A stretch of 10,254 nt of DNA from Phoronis ovalis (GCA_028565635.1 JAOXYB010065923.1:1-10254); one strand, 5' to 3'. Positions 1 through 7,065 are shown, counted from the stretch's first letter. Notes: generated by a model not told the origin, from the letters alone. Numbers and translations: made by a program.

Positions 1-130
1 GGGGGTAATTTTTTTGACATAATTTTATTAGGGGGGTCACTGAAAGTTTGACAGTTGTTGACAAGGGGGGGTGGGGGGGGTAAAAAATTGCCTAAAAATT
101 GTTGACATAATTAATGGACGTCCCCCTACA
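1..130. repeat. G-run low-complexity segment with short direct repeats
   Basis: The segment has G runs of five (1-5), six (31-36), seven (65-71) and eight (73-80) bases separated by AT-rich DNA. The 11-mer TTGACATAATT occurs at 14-24 and again at 102-112, and GTTGACA recurs between them. Bases 65-80 alone match a minimal G-quadruplex pattern of four G-triplets with loops of 1-2 bases. The mix of a repeated AT motif and G runs suggests the edge of a decayed repeat element that continues left of the window. No terminal inverted repeat or coding frame supports a class assignment. Confidence 0.6.
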
Positions 131-339
131 GGTCCTGCAAAAATAAGTGTGAATTCCCTTTGTGCTTGCCTTTTCACAGTCTGATGTTTAACGAAAGAAG
201 CAAACATATATGTCCTCGACTATAATAAATGTTTTGCACTATTGTTTAATCTTTATGCCTATCACTATGTATAGTGGATGCATAGACATATAGTCGTGCT
301 GTATGCATTCATCGTCATGATCAACGTATGTAACCTTTT
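131..339. other. AT-rich non-coding spacer
   Basis: No gene or clear repeat is visible. The only structure noted is a small hairpin around 263-276, where CACTAT and ATAGTG flank a 2-base loop. Confidence 0.5.
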
Positions 340-825
340 CTTTTTCTCGCAATAATTAACACCTTTAGCTTTTGTTGGATCATCTTTCTATTTGGTAACG
401 GGTGATTACAGGTCAAAGTAAAAGTTGGGTATAATTTTGACCCCGATTACTTCCAAGATGGCCAACTGGCAGCCATGTTTCTTCCCAAGAGTACACCTCA
501 TGTTGTGCCCATTTCGGGAAAGACGAAGCAATGACTGGATGTTTTAAAGAAGGAATCATGAATGCCATAGGTTGCTGGGCATACTAGGCTAGGTGACATT
601 TCAAAATGACCTTGAGAAGTAGGTCAAATGTGTATTACACTTTCTTTGTCTCACAATAACTGCTTCAGTTTATCTGATCAGCTTTATATTTGGTACAGGG
701 TAAATTTGACTTGGCTGTAATTTTGACTTGGATCACTTTCAAGTTTGTTCTTGAGATGTTAGGTCACAATAACAGCTTCAGTTTTTATCCGATCAGATAA
801 ACGATGTACGTCAAAGTGCTAAAAT
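340..825 (+). repeat. Dispersed repeat family A, tandem locus 1
   Basis: One nearly full unit runs from about 340 to 640. A shorter second unit runs from about 641 to 765, and a third fragment from 766 to about 825. The register is set by the CAATAA-type motif at 350, 654 and 766, giving spacings of 304 and 112 bases, so the second unit has a large internal deletion. Shared landmarks, in order, are a CTTTCTTTGTCTC-like start, AACTGCTTCAGTTTTTATC, a GATCAGCTT motif, ACAGGTCAAAGT (409-420), ATGGCCAACTGGCAGCCATG (458-477), a CCATAGGTTG motif and ATGACCTTGAGAAG (606-619). The same landmarks recur near 1980, 3300-3520, 6131-6955 and 9900. No coding capacity is seen and I do not recognise the family by name. 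Confidence 0.85.
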
Positions 826-950
826 CTGATAGTTGAGTTTCCATATTCATTAATCCCATTTATGTAGGTTTCTGAAAATTTGTACGCCGCATTTTTAGAA
901 ATCTAGACAAGTATATGTCCCACTTCCAGTTCACGTTTCTCAAAACTTTA

Positions 951-1211
951 TTTACCACAGGGTATATTTTTCTTGTTAGATATTTACCACAGGGTATATT
1001 TTCAAAAAATATTTGTTTACCACTGGGCGTATATCTTGGAAAACGCATTTACAACAGGTATGAAAAATTAGGTTCGTAAATTTTACCAAATTTACTTACC
1101 ACAGGGTATATAATTTTCAAGTGAATTTTTGCACAGGGTATCTATCTTGGCGGCATTATTTACAACAGGGTATATTTTTCATGTTTTTTCATTTACGACA
1201 GGGTATATTTT
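951..1211 (+). repeat. Degenerate tandem repeat, 32-33 bp period, eight units
   Basis: The core is TTTACCACAGGGTATATTTT. Recognisable units begin near 951, 983, 1016, 1048, 1094, 1129, 1159 and 1192. The steps are about 32, 33, 32, 46, 35, 30 and 33 bases, so the period is close to 32-33 with one longer gap. The first two cores are identical over 20 bases. Later ones vary (TTTACAACAGG, TTTACGACAGGG). Short reading frames on both strands here, such as one encoding FTTGYIF twice on plus, are produced by the repeat and are not evidence of a gene. The array ends in a C run at 1256-1266, which may mark the end of the same element. Confidence 0.85.
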
Positions 1212-1255
1212 TGGTGACCTTGGCCACGCACCCCTACCAACTTTTTTGTCAAGTA

Positions 1256-1270
1256 CCCCCCCCCCCGGGG
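1256..1270. repeat. C11-G4 homopolymer block
   Basis: Eleven C bases are followed directly by four G bases, so the CCCCGGGG core is palindromic. The block lies 45 bases beyond the last unit of the 32-33 bp array and may be a terminal or subterminal part of that element. Homopolymer length may be unreliable if the sequence came from error-prone reads. Confidence 0.7.
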
Positions 1271-1974
1271 AGTTTCATAAGAAAATGAAGTGTAGATTTC
1301 TACAGAAAGTGCATGTAGAATCATTCAACTTGTCTAATAATTTTATTTCGAATACTAATTCAATACCAAACACTGTCATAAGCTGAATTTTAAGTTTTGT
1401 CTTTTCTTGATTCGATGTGAAGTTGTTGAAAGCTATATACTGCATATAGTTGTGCTGAAACTAAAATTATAGGTCATTGTATATCTCACATATAGTCATT
1501 TACACATTATTATTATCACAGATACACCAATTGGTGCATCCATGTTTTGTTTATGTTGTGTTTGATTATCGATTCCAACCCATGTTGCCTCTTCCAAAGC
1601 CGAATTGTCTAACTTATGTACGATGTCATTAATATTATTAACTGACTATGGGAAAATCAGCCTCTTGCAATGAGGCTTTTTAAAAATAGCTAAAATTTAT
1701 CTTGAAAGTATATTAAATTGTGCCAAAACAATATTCACTACCTCAAGATAAGATATAAAAAACTCTGATAAATATTGGATATTGAAGTTCCATACTAAAA
1801 TAATCCTAAGAACAGGGTTGTAATGCTGGTACAATTATCTCAATTATCACTCATTATATGATGTGGATTTTTGTCATCATGGCTATAATCCCTGCTATAA
1901 TTCATAATTATAGTATTTAAGTTTAAAGATATTGAATGATTTACTTAAAAATTCCTTGAAAGTCAAAAAAAAAT
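1271..1974. other. AT-rich non-coding stretch with small palindromes
   Basis: No gene or dispersed repeat is recognised. Two inverted repeats stand out. One is at 1521-1540, with a perfect 12-bp core CACCAATTGGTG. The other is at 1895-1913, where CTATAATT and AATTATAG flank the loop CAT. A six-base stem (AGCCTC/GAGGCT) followed by T occurs near 1660-1680 and is probably incidental in eukaryotic DNA. Confidence 0.5.
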
Positions 1975-2095
1975 TTGAAACTGTATTTTGCCTTATATTT
2001 ACCCTGATATATAAACCTGATCAGATAAAAATTTAAGCTGTTATCAAAAACAAACATTGTCATCTATCACAAGACAGGCTGAACTGGTTGACCAA
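1975..2095 (-). repeat. Family A fragment, inverted, diverged
   Basis: Read on the minus strand, 2050 down to about 1980 contains GATAACAGCTT, TTTTTATCTGATCAG, AGGGTAAATA and a CAAAATACAG motif. These match the family A landmarks in the same order and at similar spacing. Similarity weakens on both sides, although a TTGGTCAA-like motif near 2090 fits the upstream part of the unit. This copy is older or shorter than the others and lies opposite in orientation to loci 340-825 and 6131-6955. Confidence 0.65.
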
Positions 2096-2230
2096 AAAGA
2101 TTAAATATTGTTTAAAATGAGCTTTAATTTATTGCAAATTATTACCAATAAGATTGTACTTATTGAAAAGACTAGACAGCTATATATGTACTAGTCTGGT
2201 CACTTTCATGATCTTGTATTACATAATATA

Positions 2231-2272
2231 CAATCTTTTAATTATTGTACATATGCAATCTTTTAATTATTG
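2231..2272 (+). repeat. 17-bp direct repeat, 25-bp step
   Basis: CAATCTTTTAATTATTG occurs at 2231-2247 and is repeated exactly at 2256-2272. It lies immediately left of the 2285-2475 tandem array and may be part of the same element or simple local duplication. Confidence 0.85.
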
Positions 2273-2284
2273 ATGACTAAGACA

Positions 2285-2475
2285 ACTGCTTAATAAATGA
2301 GCACTAGCATTTACATAACTGCTAAGATAACTGCTTAATGAGCAATTAGCATTCACACAACTGCTAAGAGGCATTTACACAACTGCTAAGAGAACTGCTT
2401 AATGAGCAGCAACATTTACACAACTGCTAAGAAAACTGCTAATAAATGAGCACTAGCATTTACACCACTGCTAAT
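2285..2475 (+). repeat. Tandem repeat of ACTGCT(T/A)A units, 41-64 bp period
   Basis: Copies of ACTGCTTAATAAATGAGCA followed by a CATTTACACAACTGCTAAG-like half begin near 2285, 2330, 2394 and 2435. The steps are 45, 64 and 41 bases, and the longer step contains an extra half-unit. The same words occur in reverse complement at 2757-2920 (AGCAGTTAT, AATGCTAAG) and again in forward orientation at 2920-2970. This makes it one arm of a foldback-like arrangement. No coding frame is supported. Confidence 0.85.
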
Positions 2476-2479
2476 GAGG

Positions 2480-2756
2480 TAGACACTATTTAATCAGTTG
2501 ACCAAAAAATAACCATGCAAACGGTTAAGTTCGAAATAGTTTGATTTACAAATGACCGGTTTTCCTTATAGTACCCAAAATGGTACTTCATAATATTGAA
2601 TGCAAATAGGCAAAAAAGAAACCAATAATACTACCTGGAGGACTTCCTGTATATACTATGTATCTGTTCACAGCTAGGAAATATGTTTACAGTGTCTAAT
2701 GTTAGCATTTAAAGATAAGCATTTAGTCTGCCTACCAACACTCGAAACTAATAGTT
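2480..2756. other. Spacer between the inverted repeat clusters
   Basis: This central segment separates the forward and inverted repeat arms. It is AT-rich and shows no coding frame. AGTACC and GGTACT form a six-base stem around CAAAAT near 2570-2587. TTGACCAAAAA near 2500 repeats a word found near 2088, to the left of the cluster. Confidence 0.5.
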
Positions 2757-2920
2757 CCTTTAGCAGTTATTGAGCTGCGCAGTTATGTTTCAATAAGACC
2801 ACACCAAACAAGCAGTTCTATTAGCAGTTATCAAGCAGTTATGTTTTCAATGCTAAGACCACACCAAACAAGCAGTACTATTAGCAGTTATTAGGCAGTT
2901 ATTTTTCAATGCTAAGCTTA
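2757..2920 (-). repeat. Inverted arm with 60-bp tandem units
   Basis: The word GACCACACCAAACAAGCAGT starts at 2797 and again at 2857, an exact 60-base step, with flanking TTAGCAGTTAT...AGCAGTTATGTTT...CAATGCTAAG shared by both units and by a third partial unit that ends at 2920. On the minus strand these read as ATAACTGCTAATAG and CTTAGCATTG, the same vocabulary as the forward array at 2285-2475. The arm meets a short forward arm at the palindrome 2908-2925. Confidence 0.85.
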
Positions 2921-2925
2921 GCATT
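2908..2925. repeat. 18-bp perfect palindrome
   Basis: AATGCTAAGCTTAGCATT equals its own reverse complement, with its centre between 2916 and 2917. It is the exact turning point where AGCAGTTAT-type words on the left become ATAACTGCT-type words on the right (2928-2960), so it is the tip of a longer imperfect inverted repeat. Confidence 0.9.
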
Positions 2926-2970
2926 TACATAACTGCTAAGAGAACTGCTAAATAACTGCCTAATAAGCAA
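2926..2970 (+). repeat. Short forward arm of the foldback cluster
   Basis: The segment contains ATAACTGCTAAGAGAACTGC and ATAACTGCCTAATAAGC, matching words of the 2285-2475 array in the same orientation and the inverted complement of 2880-2905. ACTAAGAC follows at about 2974, echoing GACTAAGACAACTGC near 2275 at the left side of the cluster. Confidence 0.7.
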
Positions 2971-2989
2971 TTTACTAAGACCTGGGTAA

Positions 2990-3264
2990 TTATGTTCATG
3001 AGAACATTATGTTAATTGTCCAAGTGTTGTTTTTACGAAGTTTTTAATAATTAAAAGTTAAACTTGTATACAATACTTACCAAAAATGTAATGGTAGCTT
3101 TTGAAGAGGAGTGTAGATAACCATAAATTTAGATACAAATGATCGTAACTTATTTATACACAGTAATTAAATTACATGTTTCTAGTAACATAACACAGGA
3201 ACAAGCAGATATCAGAGTTTTGAAAATTTGGGTAAAAAAGCTTTGGCGACTGCGAAAAACTGCA
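2990..3264. other. AT-rich non-coding stretch
   Basis: No repeat is recognised. A minus-strand donor-like sequence (TTTTTG followed by GTAAGTAT, from plus 3070-3085) stands next to an open frame of about 24 codons, but no convincing acceptor is present. A plus-strand open frame covering 3139-3345 runs into the inverted family A copy and is judged fortuitous. Confidence 0.45.
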
Positions 3265-3530
3265 GAATTTTCCGATAGGCAGTTGACCCCCTTTGTAAGG
3301 TCATTCAAAAATACTGTGTGGCCTATAACACATGCCTACCTATGACCTTCTTAAAACTACTATGGAACCTTCTAGGCAAAGCTTTGTCTTGCAGCTCTTG
3401 ACATGCCATTAGGAAGTGTCTTGGTAATGCAAACATGACCGCCAGTTGGAACTTGTGTTTTGATCTATATATTTACCATGTACCAGAGGCTGATCTGATA
3501 GAAACTGAAGCTGTTATCGCGAAAAAAGGC
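3265..3530 (-). repeat. Family A copy, inverted, near full unit
   Basis: Read on the minus strand from about 3530 to 3265, the landmarks appear in family order: GATAACAGCTTCAGTTTCTATC and GATCAGCC (3486-3520), CCAACTGGCGGTCATGTTTG (3430-3449), AAGAAGGTCATAGGTAGGCA (3333-3352), then a TGACCT, eight bases, GGGTCA pair (3284-3303) and a GCCTATCGGAA motif. A segment between the GATCAGC and CCAACTGG landmarks is shorter than in locus 340-640. Open frames at 3139-3345 and 3435-3638 on plus overlap this copy and are therefore not supported as genes. Confidence 0.8.
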
Positions 3531-3743
3531 AAATGTGCTCCACACAATGCACTGTGTGCGATGGGCATAAATATTAGAAAGATAGTTCTTAACATCACCT
3601 CAAACGTTTTGACCATAATAAAATATTACAAGCACTGACTTCCGGTTGGTTTAGTAATAATTATTTAAACTCTCCCTGGGACAATGTGTTTAGTGGTTGA
3701 TTGTTATAAACATTCATATCCCTTGGTTATAAAATGCTACTAT

Positions 3744-3762
3744 ACACACACACACACACACA
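3744..3762. repeat. (AC)n microsatellite
   Basis: A 19-base perfect alternating AC tract. Dinucleotide repeats of this kind are typical of animal nuclear DNA. A second one lies at 9114-9133. Confidence 0.97.
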
Positions 3763-3868
3763 TTGTTACAATAAAGCTTAGAATTACTTTCTTTTCCCGA
3801 AAAACATAGGCCCTTAGTTTTCAAGTTTTGCAATTTTCAGCCTAAACATTTGAGTTTATAATTTTCAG

Positions 3869-3932
3869 TTACGAAGCCATGAGAGCAGAATTTTTGTTTA
3901 TTCAAGAAAGACTGAAAACTGCCAGAAAAAAG
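3869..3932 (+). CDS. Candidate internal exon, unknown protein
   Basis: A 64-base segment is bounded on the left by TTTATAATTTTCAG, a good acceptor with AG at 3867-3868, and on the right by AAAAAAG followed by GTAACT, a good donor with GT at 3933-3934. With one leading base completing the previous codon, the frame is open for 21 codons and begins YEAMRAEFLFIQERL, ending in a basic KTARKK. The peptide is charged, hydrophilic and likely helical or coiled-coil-like. Its composition differs from the Phe/Ile/Leu/Asn-rich peptides that random AT-rich frames usually give. The exon ends on a codon boundary. No protein family is recognised. The alternative acceptor at 3839-3840 would put a stop codon in this frame. 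A chance match of splice signals around a short open frame remains possible. Confidence 0.35.
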
Positions 3933-4007
3933 GTAACTTTCCAAAACTATTCAGTGAATGTAATACTAGCGGATGTGAGGTCATGACATAGGTATATGAT
4001 CACTCAC

Positions 4008-4094
4008 CTTTCTACTAGTACCATTCTCTGGGGGAGTCTTAATGACACTGTCATTGTGGTGGCATGCATAACAAGTTAGAAATACAAAGCATAG
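4008..4094 (-). CDS. Candidate internal exon on the minus strand
   Basis: On the minus strand, a pyrimidine-rich run (TTTTATCTTTATCTGTCTCC) leads to an acceptor-like AAG at 4095-4097. The segment ends in AGAAAG followed by GTGAGT, a consensus donor (intron starts at 4007). The frame is open for 29 codons in phase 0 and contains LCFVFLTCYACHH followed by NDSVIKTPPENGTSRK. The first part is hydrophobic and cysteine-rich. The second part is polar and looks like ordinary coding sequence. An in-frame stop lies about 45 bases upstream of the acceptor, as expected for intron. No family is recognised. It lies 76 bases from the plus-strand candidate exon at 3869-3932, so the two cannot belong to the same transcript. 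Confidence 0.3.
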
Positions 4095-4438
4095 CTTGGA
4101 TAAATTGGAGACAGATAAAGATAAAACCCCAAGTTAGGAAGTGTTATAGCCCTTAATTACCGAATGGCAGTAGAACTGCATTAGAAAGAAGTGCAGTTGA
4201 ATAACTGTACAGTAGATTTCGAGTAGTGTTGCATATTTGCAGCATGACAGCAGTAGATGGCCAGAAAGAATGATGGGGATGCACGCACTGCATGCCAGCA
4301 TTACTGCTTAAGTTCCAATTGTATAGGTACCATAAGTATAGTTGCCAATTCAACCAATTCTACGTAATTAGAATATTCTTTTTACAATTGTGAAAAATAA
4401 TTACACTGATCAGGCCCGTCAGATGGGGTGTGTGTTGG

Positions 4439-4610
4439 GTGTGAACGCACCCTCTTTTCAAATGGGAGGAACTATTTAATGATAATGCACCCCCCTTTTG
4501 AAATGGGAGGACCATTAATGTAATGTTAATGCACCCCCCCTTTTGAAATAGTAACGCACTCCCTCTTTGAACTGACAGGAAAACGCGCACCTACAAGCAG
4601 CTCCCCCCTT
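4439..4610 (-). repeat. C-run/CTTTTGAAA subterminal repeats, left side
   Basis: Inside the left half of the small transposon, five imperfect copies of the pattern GCACCCCCC-TTTTGAAA-TGGGAG or its variants occur at roughly 4447, 4486, 4531, 4555 and 4598. On the minus strand they encode repeated FQKGG-type words, which explains the overlapping minus-strand frames at 4360-4590 and 4526-4873. These frames should not be annotated as genes. Confidence 0.75.
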
Positions 4611-4792
4611 TGGAACAGAAAATTTGTTTTTTCTACGTTAGCAATTGTCGCACTTATTTTTGGCGTATTGTTACAACAGGAGTGGAAATAGGCTTTTTTT
4701 TGCTTGTCAGTTTTTTCTGGCAGACGTTTCAGCGACCTTTTTCGATTACTGAACATATTTTCTGAAATCGATAATTCTAGAAACAATACAAA

Positions 4793-4850
4793 CGCACCCC
4801 CCCCTTTTGAAAAAGTGTCTGATGGCCCCCCCTTTTGAAAAAGTGTTTTG
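4793..4850 (-). repeat. C-run/CTTTTGAAAAAGTG subterminal repeats, right side
   Basis: Two nearly identical copies, each a C run followed by CTTTTGAAAAAGTGT, lie next to the right terminus. On the minus strand the outer one begins GGGCCGTCAAAACAC and the inner one GGGCCATCAGACAC, so the terminal motif itself is partly duplicated inward. Repeated terminal motifs are common transposase-binding arrangements in DNA transposons. Confidence 0.75.
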
Positions 4851-4864
4851 ACGGCCCTGCTGAT

Positions 4865-5596
4865 AACAATCAAATATCTTTAATGTAAGAAATAATAACA
4901 AAAAACAAAGAAATGTTTTTGTCTGTCTTGCTTTAAAAAAAATATCAGTTTGAATTTTTTAATGAAAAAATTATCACAAAAAATCCTACTGCTATATGCT
5001 GCAGTGATACAGTAGACATAAAACTTGTTCCAAATTAAAGCAGTAGAGCAGCTGTAGACACTTTAACAGCTTATATTTCAAAAACTATGACGGACAGATA
5101 CATCATTCCAAGGCGCTCATGGTCAAAATGTGCTCAACTGATAATAATCTCCAACAAGGTTTTGCAGAATCTTTCGAGTTTGTGAAGTACATGTAATTAG
5201 GCTGCTTTGAAGATTTCCTGTGCTGAGTAGTGAAACCAGTATCATTTTCAGCCTTGCATATTATACTAAAAAAACTGACAAAAAGTACTATAATCATAAA
5301 AGGGAATGTAGCTAATACATCCTTTCTCAGAATGCCAATATATGCTTTCGATAAAAATTCAATATAGCTGTCTGTGTTCTAATAATTCCTACCATGAACA
5401 TGTTTTTATCAATCAAATGGAATGCATTAAAAATCTATGAAACATGCAATAAAAATCCAACTATATAAAATATTAATACCGGTCTGGTTTGTAAAAAAAA
5501 CAGACCATGATTAACCTGACAAATCTTAAGTGTTCACTTTTTATGAAGTCTGCTGTACAGGCAATATTTTTTGTTATAGATACCCATATCTCTTAG
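4865..5596. other. AT-rich stretch with overlapping short open frames
   Basis: A plus-strand frame is open from 5047 to the stop at 5194-5196 (49 codons). Its C-terminal part includes GQIHHSKALMVKMCSTDNN and ends SFEFVKYM. A minus-strand frame, 5297 to 5103, starts with a signal-peptide-like MIIVLFVSFFSIICKAEN. The two overlap, so at most one is likely real, and neither is recognised. A CAACAAG/GTTTTG donor-like site and a TTTTGCAG acceptor-like site occur inside the plus frame. Elsewhere the stretch is AT-rich with no visible repeat. Confidence 0.35.
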
Positions 5597-5659
5597 TTCT
5601 CATCCATTGAAGAAGACAGTACATCTGCCATCTGCTCATCCTGACAACAGTACTGGTAG
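5597..5659 (+). CDS. Weak candidate internal exon
   Basis: CATATCTCTTAG precedes 5597 and GGTAG followed by GTAATT ends at 5659, giving acceptable splice signals around 63 bases. Only one of three frames is open, reading SHPLKKTVHLPSAHPDNSTG after one leading base and leaving two bases at the end. That entry phase does not match the phase-0 end of the candidate exon at 3869-3932, so the two cannot be joined directly. The sequence has low hydrophobicity and no recognised motif. Confidence 0.2.
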
Positions 5660-6130
5660 GTAATTTTTGCTATCCTGTTGTGCTCGCATAAAATATATAC
5701 AGTTTGACTGAATATATAATTATACAAAGTATAAAAGCATAAGACATTTATCAAATTTGGCACAAATAAAGTTACTTAATTTTAACGCTAACTAATAGTC
5801 TTGTTATGGTTTTAAGTAAAAATTCTTGAAATATCTCTATTACATTTTTTTCGCACAAAATAAATATGTTCTAGAACTTAAACATTCTGATTCTATTATA
5901 GCATGCATTTCACAAACAAGTCTGAAAATACCACTGACCATAATATAACCTGAATGCTAAAGTTTCAGAAAATAAATTTATTTTGTGGGGGAAAATATAG
6001 TACAGATTTTTCACGAATTTTTGTTTGAAACCATAATGAGACTATTAGTTATTTTAACCTTAAACATCGAATATAATCTGAAGAGTGCTAGATATTTTGG
6101 TTATACCCATCTCAATGGCTTGTCGTCATC
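5660..6130. other. AT-rich non-coding stretch
   Basis: No gene or dispersed repeat is recognised until family A begins near 6131. An open frame of 88 codons spanning 5985-6251 runs into family A and is judged fortuitous. Confidence 0.5.
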
Positions 6131-6955
6131 CATAACACTTTCTCTTGCGATAACAGCTTCAATTTTTATCCGATCAGCTTCATATTCAATTCAAAGTACA
6201 AGTCAGTTAGGTGTAATTTTAACCCGATTACTTCCACATCATACTGCATAACAGAAAGATGAAATGTTGAGCCTATGCGAAGGGGTATTCGTGAAGGCCA
6301 TAGGTTGGTGGACATACAAATGTAATGGCTAGGTGACATTTTAAAATGACTTGGAAAAGTGGCTCAAATGCCTACCCAAATCTCTGACATTTATTGTTGT
6401 GGCATATAACACTTTCTTTGTTTCGCAATAACTGCTTCAGTTTTTATGCGATCAGCTTCATAATCAATACAGGGTAAGTACAGGTCAAAGTGCAGTTCCA
6501 GGTATACTTTTGATCTGGATCACTGCTGGCCATGTTGTTCCCAGGAAGGCGCATCATGTTGTGCCACATACCAAAAGGTTGAAGCGTTGACTAGATGATT
6601 GGAAGATGGATTCAAGAAGGCCATAGGTTGGTGGACGTAATATGCTAGATAACATTTAAAATGATCTTGAGAAGTTGGTCAAATGCTATTCCGAATCTTT
6701 CACATGTTTGTTGTGCACTTTCTTTGTCTCATAATAACTGGTTTCATCTCATCAGCTTCACATTCGAGTTAGGGTAAATACAGGTCAAAATGCAGGTTAG
6801 GAATAATGTTGGCCCAGTTTACTTCCAATATGGCCAACTGGCAGCCATGTTTGTTTCCAAGAAGGCCGAAGATAGATTTATGAACAAAATTAGATGCTTG
6901 GGTGTACTACGGTTAGGGACATTTAGAATGACCTTGTAGTGTGTCAAATGATCTT
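6131..6955 (+). repeat. Family A, three tandem units
   Basis: Three head-to-tail units start near 6134, 6408 and 6714, with steps of 274 and 306 bases. Each begins with CACTTTCT-like sequence and an AATAACTG- or GATAACAG-like motif. The GATCAGCTTCAT motif, the CCATAGGTTGGTGGAC motif and a CTAGGTGACATTTNAAAATGA-like motif recur in order. The third unit carries ATGGCCAACTGGCAGCCATG at 6830-6849, identical to 458-477. Units differ by substitutions and small indels, so the tandem duplication is old or was built from already diverged copies. The third unit stops near 6955, after a GTGTCAAATGATC motif. Confidence 0.9.
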
Positions 6956-7065
6956 TATTTTTTACTGTATGGTACTTTGCTATACATATGCAACACTTGA
7001 AGCAACTGCTTCAAAAATTGCACTGCCCACCTGTTGCATCCCACATGCAACCTAGACCATGATCT

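Larger units (their letters stand above)
4406..4864. mobile_element. Non-autonomous DNA transposon with 5-bp target duplication
   Basis: The plus strand at 4411 begins CAGGCCCGTCA, and the minus strand reading inward from 4859 begins CAGGGCCGTCA. These are terminal inverted repeats matching at 10 of 11 bases. The five bases directly outside each end are identical, CTGAT at 4406-4410 and at 4860-4864, as expected for a target site duplication. The body is 449 bp, 4411-4859, with no transposase. Both subterminal regions are built from repeats of a C-run plus CTTTTGAAA word, while the middle (4620-4790) is AT-rich. The CAG start and short TIR suggest the hAT superfamily, some groups of which make duplications shorter than the usual 8 bp. 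That class assignment is inference. Confidence 0.65.

Noticed and set aside
951-1211. Regularly spaced direct repeats resembling a CRISPR array
   Set aside because: The spaces between cores are only about 12-13 bases and similar to one another, cores are degenerate, and the setting is animal-like DNA with no cas genes. It is a minisatellite or transposon subterminal array.
1129-1386. Plus-strand frame of 85 codons with repeated FTTGYIF
   Set aside because: The repeated peptide is the translated 32-33 bp array, and the frame then crosses a C homopolymer. It shows no other protein-like feature.
1655-1685. GC stem followed by T run resembling a rho-independent terminator
   Set aside because: The stem is only six pairs with a seven-base loop, and everything else in the window is eukaryotic in character.
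2520-2545. GTTAAGTTCGAAAT as a tRNA T-arm or polymerase III B box
   Set aside because: The flanking bases do not form a T-stem, and no A box or acceptor stem can be placed upstream.
3139-3638. Two plus-strand frames of 67-68 codons as neighbouring small genes
   Set aside because: Most of their length is the antisense of a family A repeat copy, recognised by landmarks shared with four other loci.
4360-4873. Minus-strand frames of 76 and 115 codons with FQKGG repeats as genes
   Set aside because: They are created by the C-run/CTTTTGAAA repeats of the small transposon and lack any transposase-like or other domain.
5891-5952. Plus-strand terminal exon after CTATTATAG reading MHFTNKSENTTDHNIT
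   Set aside because: Its phase would fit the weak 5597-5659 candidate, but the acceptor lacks a strong pyrimidine tract and both pieces are short, so two weak calls do not make a gene.
5985-6251. Plus-strand frame of 88 codons
   Set aside because: Its second half is family A sequence and its first half is Ile/Leu/Asn-rich AT noise.
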